A stretch of 64,000 nucleotides of DNA from Enterovibrio baiacu (GTDB taxonomy: Bacteria > Pseudomonadota > Gammaproteobacteria > Enterobacterales > Vibrionaceae). The notes under the pieces were generated by a model. The model worked only from the letters and a program-made list of their open reading frames with translations. It was not told where the DNA came from and searched no databases. This document shows, one piece after another, positions 18,263 to 26,526 of the stretch. The stretch spans positions 434,001-498,000 of the forward strand of contig NZ_SCHN01000006.1 in NCBI RefSeq assembly GCF_004120195.1, written 5' to 3'. A program made the position numbers and the translations under genes. The stretch's first letter is position 1. Each line of letters begins with the position of its first letter.

Positions 18263-18338
18263 TCCCCCTTAGTTCAGTCGGTAGAACGGCGGACTGTTAA
18301 TCCGTATGTCGCAAGTTCAAGTCTTGCAGGGGGAGCCA
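18263..18338 (+). tRNA. tRNA-Asn(GTT), copy 3
   Basis: Identical 76-base copy with GTT anticodon and encoded CCA, third unit of the array. Confidence 0.97.
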
Positions 18339-18520
18339 CTTTATCGTGGTTTGTTCTAACAACGAATCACGGGTTTGAGTTTATCGCTTCGCGATATGTC
18401 GCAAGCCTAGGCGGCCCCGTCAAGTCTCACAGGGGGAGCCACTTTTCGTGGTTTGTTCGAAGAACGAATCACCGGTTTGGGTGTATCGCTTCGCGATGTG
18501 TACCAAACCACACAATCTGT

Positions 18521-18596
18521 TCCCCCTTAGTTCAGTCGGTAGAACGGCGGACTGTTAATCCGTATGTCGCAAGTTCAAGTCTTGCAGGGGGAGCCA
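18521..18596 (+). tRNA. tRNA-Asn(GTT), copy 4
   Basis: Identical 76-base copy, last unit of the array, followed by the fourth 3'-half remnant and the operon terminator. Confidence 0.97.
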
Positions 18597-18708
18597 CTTT
18601 TCGTGATTTTGTTTGAAGAACGAATCACAGGTTTGAGTATATCGCTTCGCGATATGTCGCAAGCCTAGGCGGCCCCGTCAAGTCTCACAGGGCGAGCCAC
18701 GTTTAAAC

Positions 18709-18738
18709 AAAAAACCCAGCTTTTTAGCTGGGTTTTTT
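18709..18738 (+). terminator. terminator of the tRNA-Asn operon
   Basis: AAAAAACCCAGCT / AGCTGGGTTTTTT stem with a TTTT loop, directly after the last remnant. Confidence 0.9.
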
Positions 18739-18929
18739 GTTATCTGCACTTTAATTCTTCTTGCGTGAAATTGTTGCTGGCTTATTGATACGGTGTAAAG
18801 TCGGCAGTAAGTCGCATAAAGAATGACCATTATGGTCATTTTCATCAAAAACCCTTCCGCCTATCAGTTGTTATAGACGCGCCAAAGTCCGATAATATAA
18901 AGATCTCTTTAAAATATTCGAAGAATGGC

Positions 18930-19511
18930 ATGACTGAGTATTTATTGCTTCTTGTCGGCACCGTCTTGGTGAACAATTTTGTGCTGGTTAAGTTTCTTGG
19001 CTTATGCCCATTTATGGGTGTATCGAAGAAGCTAGAAACCGCTATCGGCATGGGTCTCGCAACGACCTTTGTGCTTACACTCGCATCTGTAAGCGCCTAC
19101 CTTGTGGAAACATACGTACTTGAGCCTCTAGGCATCGAGTACCTGCGCACACTCAGTTTCATTCTTGTGATTGCCGTTGTCGTGCAGTTCACGGAAATGG
19201 TGGTGCACAAAACAAGCCCAACACTTTATCGCCTGTTAGGCATCTTCCTGCCATTGATCACGACAAACTGTGCCGTTCTCGGTGTGGCGTTGCTGAATAT
19301 CAATGAAAGACATAACTTTATTGAATCCATTATTTATGGCTTCGGTGCAGCCGCGGGCTTCTCGCTGGTTCTTATCCTGTTTGCCGCAATGCGCGAACGC
19401 ATCGCAGCAGCAGATGTGCCTCAACCTTTCAAAGGTGCGTCTATCGCCATGATCACCGCAGGCCTCATGTCTCTTGCCTTTATGGGCTTTACTGGTTTGG
19501 TGAAACTGTAA
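18930..19511 (+). CDS. rsxA: electron transport complex subunit RsxA/RnfA
   Basis: Integral membrane subunit of the Rnf/Rsx complex, 193 aa with about six transmembrane helices (starting [20 protein letters not shown]). The Rnf complex couples ferredoxin/NAD electron transfer to sodium or proton movement; in E. coli it also reduces SoxR. It belongs to the same superfamily as NqrE/RsxE. It is the first gene of rsxABCDGE, and its stop overlaps the rsxB start by one base (TAATG). In known vibrios the operon also lies between the luxO/uvrB block and nth. Confidence 0.96.
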   Translation: MTEYLLLLVGTVLVNNFVLVKFLGLCPFMGVSKKLETAIGMGLATTFVLTLASVSAYLVETYVLEPLGIEYLRTLSFILVIAVVVQFTEMVVHKTSPTLYRLLGIFLPLITTNCAVLGVALLNINERHNFIESIIYGFGAAAGFSLVLILFAAMRERIAAADVPQPFKGASIAMITAGLMSLAFMGFTGLVKL

Positions 19512-20095
19512 TGACCGGAATCTTGATTGCGGTACTTGCTATCGCCGTCCTTGCTGCCGTTTTTGGTATTTTGCTTGGCTTTGCTTCTATTCGTTTCAAA
19601 GTGGAAGCCGATCCGATCGTCGATCAAATCGATGCCATTCTTCCACAAACACAATGTGGCCAATGCGGTTACCCTGGCTGCCGCCCATATGCGCAAGCAA
19701 TTGCCAACGGTGACGACATCAATAAATGCCCGCCAGGCGGTCAAGCGACCATTGTGAAGCTCGCCGACCTAATGGGCGTTGAAGCCACTGAGTCTGCGCA
19801 TGATGAAGAAACCAGCCTAAAAACTGTCGCGTTTATTCACGAAGACGATTGCATTGGCTGCACCAAATGTATTCAAGCATGTCCGGTGGATGCCATCATT
19901 GGCAGCACCAAAGCCATGCATACCATCATCAAAGATGAATGTACGGGTTGTGATCTTTGTGTCGCGCCGTGCCCTACTGACTGTATAGAAATGATCCCGG
20001 TTCAAACCACCCCAGAAAATTGGAAATGGCAGCTCAATCAAATTCCTGTTGTTCAACTCCATGCCGACAGTGCGAAAGGAGTTAATCAAGCATGA
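19511..20095 (+). CDS. rsxB: electron transport complex iron-sulfur subunit RsxB/RnfB
   Basis: Ferredoxin-like subunit of 194 aa, anchored by one N-terminal helix (about 1-25). A four-cysteine Fe-S motif CGQCGYPGC is followed by two CxxCxxCxxxCP clusters ([12 protein letters not shown] and [12 protein letters not shown]). It delivers electrons within the Rnf complex on the cytoplasmic face. It overlaps rsxA by one base and rsxC by four, indicating coupled translation. Confidence 0.97.
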   Translation: MTGILIAVLAIAVLAAVFGILLGFASIRFKVEADPIVDQIDAILPQTQCGQCGYPGCRPYAQAIANGDDINKCPPGGQATIVKLADLMGVEATESAHDEETSLKTVAFIHEDDCIGCTKCIQACPVDAIIGSTKAMHTIIKDECTGCDLCVAPCPTDCIEMIPVQTTPENWKWQLNQIPVVQLHADSAKGVNQA

Positions 20096-22704
20096 TCGCG
20101 TTACTTGAACAAATTAAACATGGGCAGGTCTGGGATTTCCATGGCGGCATTCACCCGCCAGAAAACAAGCGTCAATCTAGCGAGCAATCCATCATTCCGA
20201 TCGCCATTCCGAATGAAATTGTTCTGCCACTGAAACAACACATTGGTTCTGCAGGTCAGGTATTGGTGAACGTCGGTGACCGCGTGCTTAAAGGGCAACC
20301 TCTGACGAAATCAGACTCTCTACAATCTTGTCCCGTTCACGCGCCGACATCTGGCGAAGTGGTAGCCATTGAATCTCGTACGATTGCGCATGCATCTGGT
20401 TTGAGCGATACCTGCTTGGTGATTCGTCCTGATGACGAAGATCAATGGGGTGACAAATCTCCCATCGACAATTTCCAAGACACGGCTGCAGACGCACTGG
20501 TCGATCATGTTCGAATGATGGGCATCGCAGGCATGGGTGGCGCTGGCTTCCCTTCTGCGCGTAAATTGCAAACAGGCCTCGCGCGCACAGAAATTTTGAT
20601 CATCAATGGCGCCGAATGTGAACCTTACATCACCGCTGACGATCGTTTGATGCAGGAACACGCCGATGAAATCATTCAAGGCGTCGAAATCCTTCAACAC
20701 ATTGTGCAGCCTAAACTGGCAGTGCTCGCGCTTGAAGACAATAAGCCAGAAGCCATTGCCGCGCTAAAGCATGCGATTGGTGACAAGAAAAACATCATCG
20801 TTCAAGTGGTGCCGACGAAGTACCCGTCTGGCGGTGAAAAGCAACTCATTAAACTGATCACGGGCAAAGAAGTGCCCGCGAAAGGGATCCCTGCCGCCAT
20901 TGGTGTGCTGATGCAAAACATCGGTACCGTTCACGCGATCAAGCGCGCCATCATTGATGGTGAGCCATTGATTCAACGCGTAGTAACGCTTACGGGCACG
21001 ACACTCGAAGAACAACGTAACCGCTGGGTATTGCTTGGCACACCGGTGCGATTCCTGCTTGAAAAACACGGTTACAAACAAGATAAGCGCCTTGAACGTT
21101 TGATCATAGGCGGCCCGATGATGGGGTTCACCGTCCCGCATGCGGATGTGCCCGTCACCAAAGTGACTAACTGCGTATTGGTTCCAAGCCGCCGCGAAAT
21201 CGCACCTTCACAAGGCGAAATGGCGTGTATTCGTTGTAGTGCTTGTGCAGAAGCCTGCCCTGCCTCTTTGCTGCCTCAACAACTCCAGTGGTATGCAAAA
21301 GACCAAGACTTCGATAAGTGCGAGGAATATAACCTGTTCGATTGCATTGAATGCGGCGCTTGTGCGTACGTTTGCCCAAGTGAAATTCCCTTGGTGCAGT
21401 ACTACCGCCAAGCAAAAGCAGAAATTCGTCATCGAAATGCGGAAGCGGTGGCCGCAGAACGCGCGCGTGAACGCTTCGAAGCGAAAAAAATGCGCATGGA
21501 GCGCGAGAAAGAAAAACGCGAAGCACGCCACAAAGAGGCCGCAGAAAATCGTCGTAAGGCGATGGAGAAATCCGGTGATGGCGACGCTATCGCCGCTGCG
21601 ATTGCACGTGTGAAAGCGAAGTCAGAACAAGGCAGTGCTGCAACGGCTGTTAAACCTGCTGTCGCGGCGGCCATTGCAAAAGCAAAAGCGAAACAAGCTG
21701 AAGCTGCAGCAAGTGGCCAAGCCGAACCTGATAACAGCGAGATGAAGAAACTGCGCGAAGAGCGTAAACGCCAAGCTCGTGAGCGCAAAGCAGAGCAAGC
21801 GGCTCAGGCTGAAACATCGAACGTGAATGCCAGCGAAAGCGCTACAGATGTAGATCCGAAAAAAGCGGCTGTCGCTGCCGCCATTGCTCGTGCTAAAGCA
21901 CGCAAAGATGCACAACAAGCTGATGCGCCGCAAGCAGCAAAAGAAGAAAGCGCAGCTGACGTCGATCCGAAAAAAGCCGCTGTTGCTGCTGCCATTGCTC
22001 GGGCTAAAGCGCGCAAAGAAGCGCAACAAGCTGACACACCGCAAACGTCAGAAGATGAAAGCACGGCGGATGTCGATCCGAAAAAGGCGGCTGTTGCTGC
22101 TGCCGTTGCCCGTGCGAAAGCACGCAAAGCTGCGCAACAAGCAGAAGCCACGGAAACAGACAGCGCATCTGCAGAGCCTGAGACGGTTGAACCGGTCGCT
22201 GAAGATATCGATCCGAAAAAAGCGGCAGTTGCTGCCGCCGTTGCCCGTGCGAAAGCACGCAAAGCTGCGCAACAAGCAGAAGCCGTGGAAACAGACAACG
22301 CATCTGCAGAGCCTGAGACGGTTGAGCCGGTCGTTGAAGAGATCGATCCGAAAAAGGCGGCTGTTGCTGCCGCCGTTGCCCGTGCGAAAGCACGCAAAGC
22401 TGCGCAACAAGCAGAAGCCGCGGAAACAGACAATGCATCTGCAGAGCCTGAGTCTGTTGAACCAGTCGTTGAAGATATCGACCCGAAAAAAGCGGCAGTT
22501 GCTGCCGCCGTTGCCCGTGCGAAAGCACGCAAAGCTGCGCAACAAGCAGAAGCCACGAAAACAGACAGCGCATCTGCAGAGCCTGAGACGGTTGAACCGG
22601 TCGCTGAAAATATCGATCCGAAAAAAGTGGCTGTTGCTGCTGCCATTGCGCGTGCAAAAGCACGCAAAGCAGCACAGATAAAGAAAAACGAAGAGGATAA
22701 ATAA
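20092..22704 (+). CDS. rsxC: electron transport complex subunit RsxC/RnfC with repetitive C-terminal tail
   Basis: NADH-interacting, FMN- and Fe-S-containing subunit of Rnf, 870 aa. Residues about 1-450 form the catalytic part: GGIHPPENK near the N-terminus, the glycine-rich [17 protein letters not shown], and two Fe-S motifs [12 protein letters not shown] and [12 protein letters not shown]. From about residue 450 on it becomes a charged Ala/Lys/Arg-rich tail. From residue 587 it contains seven tandem repeats beginning (V/I)[10 protein letters not shown]. Such tails are known in gammaproteobacterial RsxC but vary in copy number; the tail function is unknown. Overlaps rsxB by 4 bases and is 2 bases from rsxD. 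Confidence 0.96.
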   Translation: MIALLEQIKHGQVWDFHGGIHPPENKRQSSEQSIIPIAIPNEIVLPLKQHIGSAGQVLVNVGDRVLKGQPLTKSDSLQSCPVHAPTSGEVVAIESRTIAHASGLSDTCLVIRPDDEDQWGDKSPIDNFQDTAADALVDHVRMMGIAGMGGAGFPSARKLQTGLARTEILIINGAECEPYITADDRLMQEHADEIIQGVEILQHIVQPKLAVLALEDNKPEAIAALKHAIGDKKNIIVQVVPTKYPSGGEKQLIKLITGKEVPAKGIPAAIGVLMQNIGTVHAIKRAIIDGEPLIQRVVTLTGTTLEEQRNRWVLLGTPVRFLLEKHGYKQDKRLERLIIGGPMMGFTVPHADVPVTKVTNCVLVPSRREIAPSQGEMACIRCSACAEACPASLLPQQLQWYAKDQDFDKCEEYNLFDCIECGACAYVCPSEIPLVQYYRQAKAEIRHRNAEAVAAERARERFEAKKMRMEREKEKREARHKEAAENRRKAMEKSGDGDAIAAAIARVKAKSEQGSAATAVKPAVAAAIAKAKAKQAEAAASGQAEPDNSEMKKLREERKRQARERKAEQAAQAETSNVNASESATDVDPKKAAVAAAIARAKARKDAQQADAPQAAKEESAADVDPKKAAVAAAIARAKARKEAQQADTPQTSEDESTADVDPKKAAVAAAVARAKARKAAQQAEATETDSASAEPETVEPVAEDIDPKKAAVAAAVARAKARKAAQQAEAVETDNASAEPETVEPVVEEIDPKKAAVAAAVARAKARKAAQQAEAAETDNASAEPESVEPVVEDIDPKKAAVAAAVARAKARKAAQQAEATKTDSASAEPETVEPVAENIDPKKVAVAAAIARAKARKAAQIKKNEEDK
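21850..22692 (+). repeat. tandem repeats inside rsxC (7 units, four of exactly 135 bp)
   Basis: Units 1 and 2 are 111 bp each (21850, 21961). Units 3-6 are 135 bp each (22072, 22207, 22342, 22477) and nearly identical at the DNA level, and unit 7 is truncated (22612). Each encodes [10 protein letters not shown](I/V)ARAKARK plus an acidic linker. All lengths are multiples of three, so recombination would change tail length without breaking the frame. Confidence 0.95.
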
Positions 22705-22706
22705 AC

Positions 22707-23768
22707 GTGGCCTTTTTTATTGCCAGTAGCCCGCACAGCCACAACCGCAAAAGTACCAGCGACATCATGATGATGGTGATCCTTTGTACGCTTCCAGGCA
22801 TTGCGGCACTTTGTTATTTCTTTGGCTGGGGTGTTTTACTGCAAATCGCCATTGCCTCTGTCACGGCCATGTTGGCTGAGGCGGCTATCGTTGCCCTGCG
22901 AAAACGCCCAGTAAAACGCTATTTACAAGACAATTCCGCGTTACTCACAGGTTTACTCATTGGTATCGCGGTACCGCCATTCGCGCCCTGGTGGATTGCT
23001 GTTATTGGCGCACTGTTTGCCATTGTGATAGCCAAGCACCTCTATGGTGGATTGGGGCAAAACCCTTTCAACCCTGCCATGGTGGCGTATGTTGTCTTGC
23101 TGATTTCTTTCCCGGTACAGATGACGACATGGCTCCCACCTTCTTCGCTGATCGCGCAGCCATTAAGCTTCATGGACAGCGTATCGACCGTGCTAACCGG
23201 GCTAAGCACAGATGGATTCAGCGTTGACCAACTGCGTCATACCGTAGATGGCATCACCATGGCGACGCCGTTAGACACGGTAAAAACAGCATTGTTAGCC
23301 GGTAAAACTGCATCTGAAGCGGTTCAAGAGCCCGTATTCGGCACGTTTGTTGGACTCGGCTGGGGATGGGTTAACCTTGCCTTCCTCGCGGGCGGATTAG
23401 TGCTTCTTAAACAGCGCGTTATTCAATGGCAGATCCCAGTAGCCATGCTCGTTACTTTGTTTATGTTTAGTGTTTTTGGCTATGCCATCAGCCCTGACGC
23501 TGTCGCGACCCCGCTTATTCACTTGTTCTCAGGTGCAACCATGCTGGGCGCGTTTTTCATCGCAACCGATCCTGTTTCGGCATCCACCACAACCAAAGGC
23601 CGATTGGTATTTGGTGCCATGATTGGCATGTTGATCTACCTCATCCGTACCTTTGGGGGTTTCCCAGATGGCGTCGCATTTGCTGTTCTGATTGCAAATA
23701 TGTGCGTGCCGTTGATCGATTACTACACCAAACCCACCACCTACGGCTATAAGAAGGAAAGCAAATGA
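22707..23768 (+). CDS. rsxD: electron transport complex subunit RsxD/RnfD
   Basis: Integral membrane flavoprotein of 353 aa with about ten helices. The covalent FMN site is seen in [16 protein letters not shown], where the threonine of SGAT is the attachment residue in homologues. The start is a GTG ([15 protein letters not shown]) 2 bases after the rsxC stop; the encoded N-terminus matches the family start. Its end overlaps rsxG by 4 bases. Partner of RsxA/E in the membrane core. Confidence 0.95.
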   Translation: MAFFIASSPHSHNRKSTSDIMMMVILCTLPGIAALCYFFGWGVLLQIAIASVTAMLAEAAIVALRKRPVKRYLQDNSALLTGLLIGIAVPPFAPWWIAVIGALFAIVIAKHLYGGLGQNPFNPAMVAYVVLLISFPVQMTTWLPPSSLIAQPLSFMDSVSTVLTGLSTDGFSVDQLRHTVDGITMATPLDTVKTALLAGKTASEAVQEPVFGTFVGLGWGWVNLAFLAGGLVLLKQRVIQWQIPVAMLVTLFMFSVFGYAISPDAVATPLIHLFSGATMLGAFFIATDPVSASTTTKGRLVFGAMIGMLIYLIRTFGGFPDGVAFAVLIANMCVPLIDYYTKPTTYGYKKESK

Positions 23769-24397
23769 TCCGCGCAATGAGAAACAACGGTGCGATTTTG
23801 GCACTCGCTGCGCTGCTTTCCACAGGGTTAGTGGCGGTGACTCACTCACTGACAGAAGACACCATTGCCGAACAGCAACGCTTGCAGCTGCTAGAGGTAC
23901 TGAATCAAGTCATTCCAACTGATATTCATGACAACCCATTGGCACAAACCTGTACGCGAGTGACAAGCCCAGACCTTGGCACAGATGAACCCATGCCCGT
24001 GTATCTCGCCAGTAAAAACGGTGAGCCGACTGCAATGGCAGTCGAAGCCATCGCGCCAGATGGCTATAACGGTGCCATTAAGGTGCTCGTTGGCGTGGAT
24101 ACAAACAATACCGTATTAGGTGTTCGCGTACTTCAGCACAACGAAACACCCGGTCTCGGCGATAAAATTGATTTAAACGTGTCTGATTGGGTATTGTCGT
24201 TCAGTGGTAAAACGCTTGAAAACGCGAATGACAAACGTTGGGCCGTGTTCAAAGATGGCGGTCAATTTGACCAGTTCACGGGCGCCACCATCACGCCGCG
24301 AGCGGTTGTCGGTGCAGCCCGAAAAGCGGCATGGTATGTGAGCCAACATCAAGAACAAATCCTTCGCCAACCTCGTGACTGTGGAGATGCATCATGA
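23765..24397 (+). CDS. rsxG: electron transport complex subunit RsxG/RnfG
   Basis: FMN-binding subunit of 210 aa with one N-terminal transmembrane helix and a periplasmic FMN-binding domain. The flavinylation motif [10 protein letters not shown] is intact, with the second Thr as the predicted covalent FMN site. [10 protein letters not shown] is the family's conserved segment before it. Overlaps rsxD and rsxE by 4 bases each. Confidence 0.95.
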   Translation: MIRAMRNNGAILALAALLSTGLVAVTHSLTEDTIAEQQRLQLLEVLNQVIPTDIHDNPLAQTCTRVTSPDLGTDEPMPVYLASKNGEPTAMAVEAIAPDGYNGAIKVLVGVDTNNTVLGVRVLQHNETPGLGDKIDLNVSDWVLSFSGKTLENANDKRWAVFKDGGQFDQFTGATITPRAVVGAARKAAWYVSQHQEQILRQPRDCGDAS

Positions 24398-25086
24398 GTC
24401 AAAACAAAGAATTGATGAAAAACGGGTTGTGGAACAACAACCCTGCATTGGTGCAGCTTCTAGGCTTATGTCCTCTGCTAGCGGTTTCCGCCACCGTCAC
24501 CAACGCGCTGGGATTGGGTATTGCGACCATGTTGGTCCTTGTCGGCTCGAATCTTATCGTTTCGTTGGTTCGCCAGTGGGTGCCGAAAGAGGTACGTATC
24601 CCGATCTTCGTCATGATCATTGCATCATTGGTTACTTGTGTGCAGCTGCTCATGAACGCCTATGCATTTGGCCTGTATCAATCGTTGGGTATCTTTATCC
24701 CACTGATCGTGACCAACTGTATCATCATTGGTCGTGCTGAGGCCTTTGCGTCTAAAAACACGCCATTACCCTCTGCGCTCGACGGTTTTTGGATGGGCAT
24801 GGGCATGACTGCATCGCTTGTCGTGCTCGGCGCGATTCGTGAGATTCTAGGTAACGGCACCTTATTTGATGGCGCAGACCGCCTTCTTGGTGACTGGGCG
24901 GCGGGCATGCGCATTGAAGTGTTCCACTTCGACAGTGCATTCTTGCTGGCAATGCTACCTCCCGGTGCTTTCTTAACCGTAGGCTTCTTGATTGCTGCGA
25001 AGAACGTGTTGGATGAACGCCAAGCGAAGAAACAGCCAAAAGAAAAAGCCGTGATCGAACGTGTGCGCATCACCTCGGCAGATTAA
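24394..25086 (+). CDS. rsxE: electron transport complex subunit RsxE/RnfE
   Basis: Integral membrane subunit of 230 aa with about six helices, paralogous to RsxA. It begins [20 protein letters not shown], followed by [18 protein letters not shown] typical of RsxE. Its last residues form a lysine-rich cytoplasmic tail. Last gene of the rsx operon; nth follows after 22 bases and is probably co-transcribed, as in E. coli. Confidence 0.95.
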   Translation: MSQNKELMKNGLWNNNPALVQLLGLCPLLAVSATVTNALGLGIATMLVLVGSNLIVSLVRQWVPKEVRIPIFVMIIASLVTCVQLLMNAYAFGLYQSLGIFIPLIVTNCIIIGRAEAFASKNTPLPSALDGFWMGMGMTASLVVLGAIREILGNGTLFDGADRLLGDWAAGMRIEVFHFDSAFLLAMLPPGAFLTVGFLIAAKNVLDERQAKKQPKEKAVIERVRITSAD

Positions 25087-25108
25087 AAAAACGCTTTACG
25101 GATGAAGA

Positions 25109-25750
25109 ATGAATAACCAAAAACGTGTTGAGATATTAGAGCGCCTTCGCGCCGAAAACCCGCACCCAGAAACCGAGCTAAATTGGACATCTCCGTTTGA
25201 ATTGCTGATCGCAGTACTGCTATCTGCACAGGCGACGGATGTAAGCGTCAACAAGGCGACCGATAAGCTTTATCCGGTTGCCAATACACCGCAAAGCATC
25301 TTGGACTTGGGCGTTGATGGTGTTAAGGACTATATCAAAACCATTGGGTTGTTTAATTCAAAAGCCGAAAACGTCATCAAAACATGCCGTATCTTGGTTG
25401 AGCAGCACGGTGGCGAAATACCGGAAGACCGCGACGCGTTAGAAGCGTTACCCGGTGTCGGCCGCAAAACGGCAAACGTGGTACTTAACACCGCATTCGG
25501 CTGGCCAACCATCGCTGTCGATACCCATATCTTCCGCGTATCTAACCGCACCAAGTTCGCGATGGGCAAGAATGTCGATCAGGTAGAAGAAAAATTGCTG
25601 AAAGTCGTGCCAAAAGAATTCAAAGTGGATGTCCACCATTGGCTCATTCTGCATGGGCGCTATACCTGCGTCGCAAGAAAGCCACGTTGTGGTAGTTGTG
25701 TGATTGAAGATCTTTGTGAATTTAAAGACAAAATCTACCCAGACGAATAA
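25109..25750 (+). CDS. nth: endonuclease III
   Basis: Bifunctional DNA glycosylase/AP lyase removing oxidised pyrimidines, 213 aa. The helix-hairpin-helix LPGVGRKTANVVL supplies catalytic Lys120, and AVDTHIFRV supplies Asp138, at the same numbers as in the E. coli enzyme. The C-terminal Fe-S cluster cysteines are spaced C-x6-C-x2-C-x5-C in CVARKPRCGSCVIEDLC. It sits at the end of the rsx operon, a conserved arrangement. Confidence 0.97.
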   Translation: MNNQKRVEILERLRAENPHPETELNWTSPFELLIAVLLSAQATDVSVNKATDKLYPVANTPQSILDLGVDGVKDYIKTIGLFNSKAENVIKTCRILVEQHGGEIPEDRDALEALPGVGRKTANVVLNTAFGWPTIAVDTHIFRVSNRTKFAMGKNVDQVEEKLLKVVPKEFKVDVHHWLILHGRYTCVARKPRCGSCVIEDLCEFKDKIYPDE

Positions 25751-25870
25751 TCTCGCCCTCATCGAAAAGGGTAAACCTCACTCTTAGGCATTCTGGATGA
25801 ATCATAGTTGGCAGAGGCAACCTAAAAAGGGCTGTCGCTGTCAGTGAAAAATACAATAAAGGAGAGCAAC

Positions 25871-26287
25871 ATGAGCAACGGTCGTATTCTGCATACCATG
25901 ATCCGCGTTGGCGATTTGGATCGTTCAATTGGCTTCTATACCGATGTAATGGGCATGCAACTTCTACGTAAAAACGAGAACGAGCAATACGAGTACACGC
26001 TCGCGTTCGTGGGTTACGGTGATGAATCAACAGGCGCAGTGATTGAGCTTACTTATAACTGGGGCACCACTGAGTATGAGCACGGTTCCGCATTTGGCCA
26101 CATTGCGATTGGTGTTGATGATATCTATGCGACCTGTGACGCCCTGCGTGCAGCGGGCGCAAACATCACACGTGAGCCAGGCCCAGTGAAAGGCGGCTCA
26201 ACCGAAATCGCCTTCGTTGAAGACCCTGATGGCTATAAAATCGAGCTTATTCAAAACAAGAGCGCGTCTGCCGGTCTAGGGAAATAA
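25871..26287 (+). CDS. gloA: lactoylglutathione lyase (glyoxalase I)
   Basis: Metal-dependent enzyme turning the methylglyoxal-glutathione adduct into lactoylglutathione, 138 aa. The ATG at 25871 ([19 protein letters not shown]) has AAAGGAGAG upstream; an earlier in-frame ATG at 25844 would add 9 residues and is not favoured. Predicted metal ligands are His8, Glu59, His77 and Glu125, each in the usual vicinal-oxygen-chelate motif. The metal is likely Ni as in E. coli. Monocistronic, downstream of nth. Confidence 0.96.
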   Translation: MSNGRILHTMIRVGDLDRSIGFYTDVMGMQLLRKNENEQYEYTLAFVGYGDESTGAVIELTYNWGTTEYEHGSAFGHIAIGVDDIYATCDALRAAGANITREPGPVKGGSTEIAFVEDPDGYKIELIQNKSASAGLGK

Positions 26288-26328
26288 TCAAGGTTTTCGC
26301 CTTCCCAAACGCTTAACGTTCCATCTTT

Positions 26329-26363
26329 AAAAGCCATGCTGATAACGAATCCGCATGGCTTTT
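26329..26363 (+). terminator. terminator after gloA
   Basis: AAAAGCCATGC / GCATGGCTTTT stem with a 13-base loop; the T tract is interrupted by C (TTTTCTCTTTTTG). Confidence 0.75.
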
Positions 26364-26526
26364 CTCTTTTTGTTATCCATCCACTTCATTCAACATCCTT
26401 CCCCCTCGATGCATTCATACCGACCTTGCCCAACCTGCTCTATATTCAATTTTTGAATGAAAACCGCATAAACGCATTTTGTCTGATAGGCTTTAATTAC
26501 CGTCTCAATATTGATACAACCTCTAC

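Larger units (their letters stand above)
17749..18705 (+). repeat. four tandem ~257-bp units, each tRNA-Asn plus decayed tRNA 3' half
   Basis: tRNA starts at 17749, 18006, 18263 and 18521 give periods of 257, 257 and 258. The spacers are nearly identical as well as the tRNAs. In each unit, 131-132 bases after the tRNA start, a 47-base remnant occurs (17880-17926, 18137-18183, 18395-18441, 18653-18699). It shares TATGTCGCAAG with tRNA-Asn, then holds CCTAGGCGGCCCCG in place of normal T-arm sequence, and ends in AGTCTCACAGGG.GAGCCA. These remnants lack a 5' half and cannot be functional tRNAs. Small hairpins (TATCGC-TTC-GCGATA) separate the parts and may guide RNase processing. Confidence 0.9.

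Noticed and set aside
17749..18705. Regular repeats resembling a CRISPR array
   Set aside because: The period is about 257 bp, the repeated unit contains tRNA-Asn genes, the spacers are nearly identical, and no cas gene is near.
21804..22801. Several long antisense and alternative frames in the rsxC repeat region
   Set aside because: They arise because the repeated Ala/Lys/Arg codons keep other frames open; only the RsxC frame carries Fe-S and family motifs and operon overlap.
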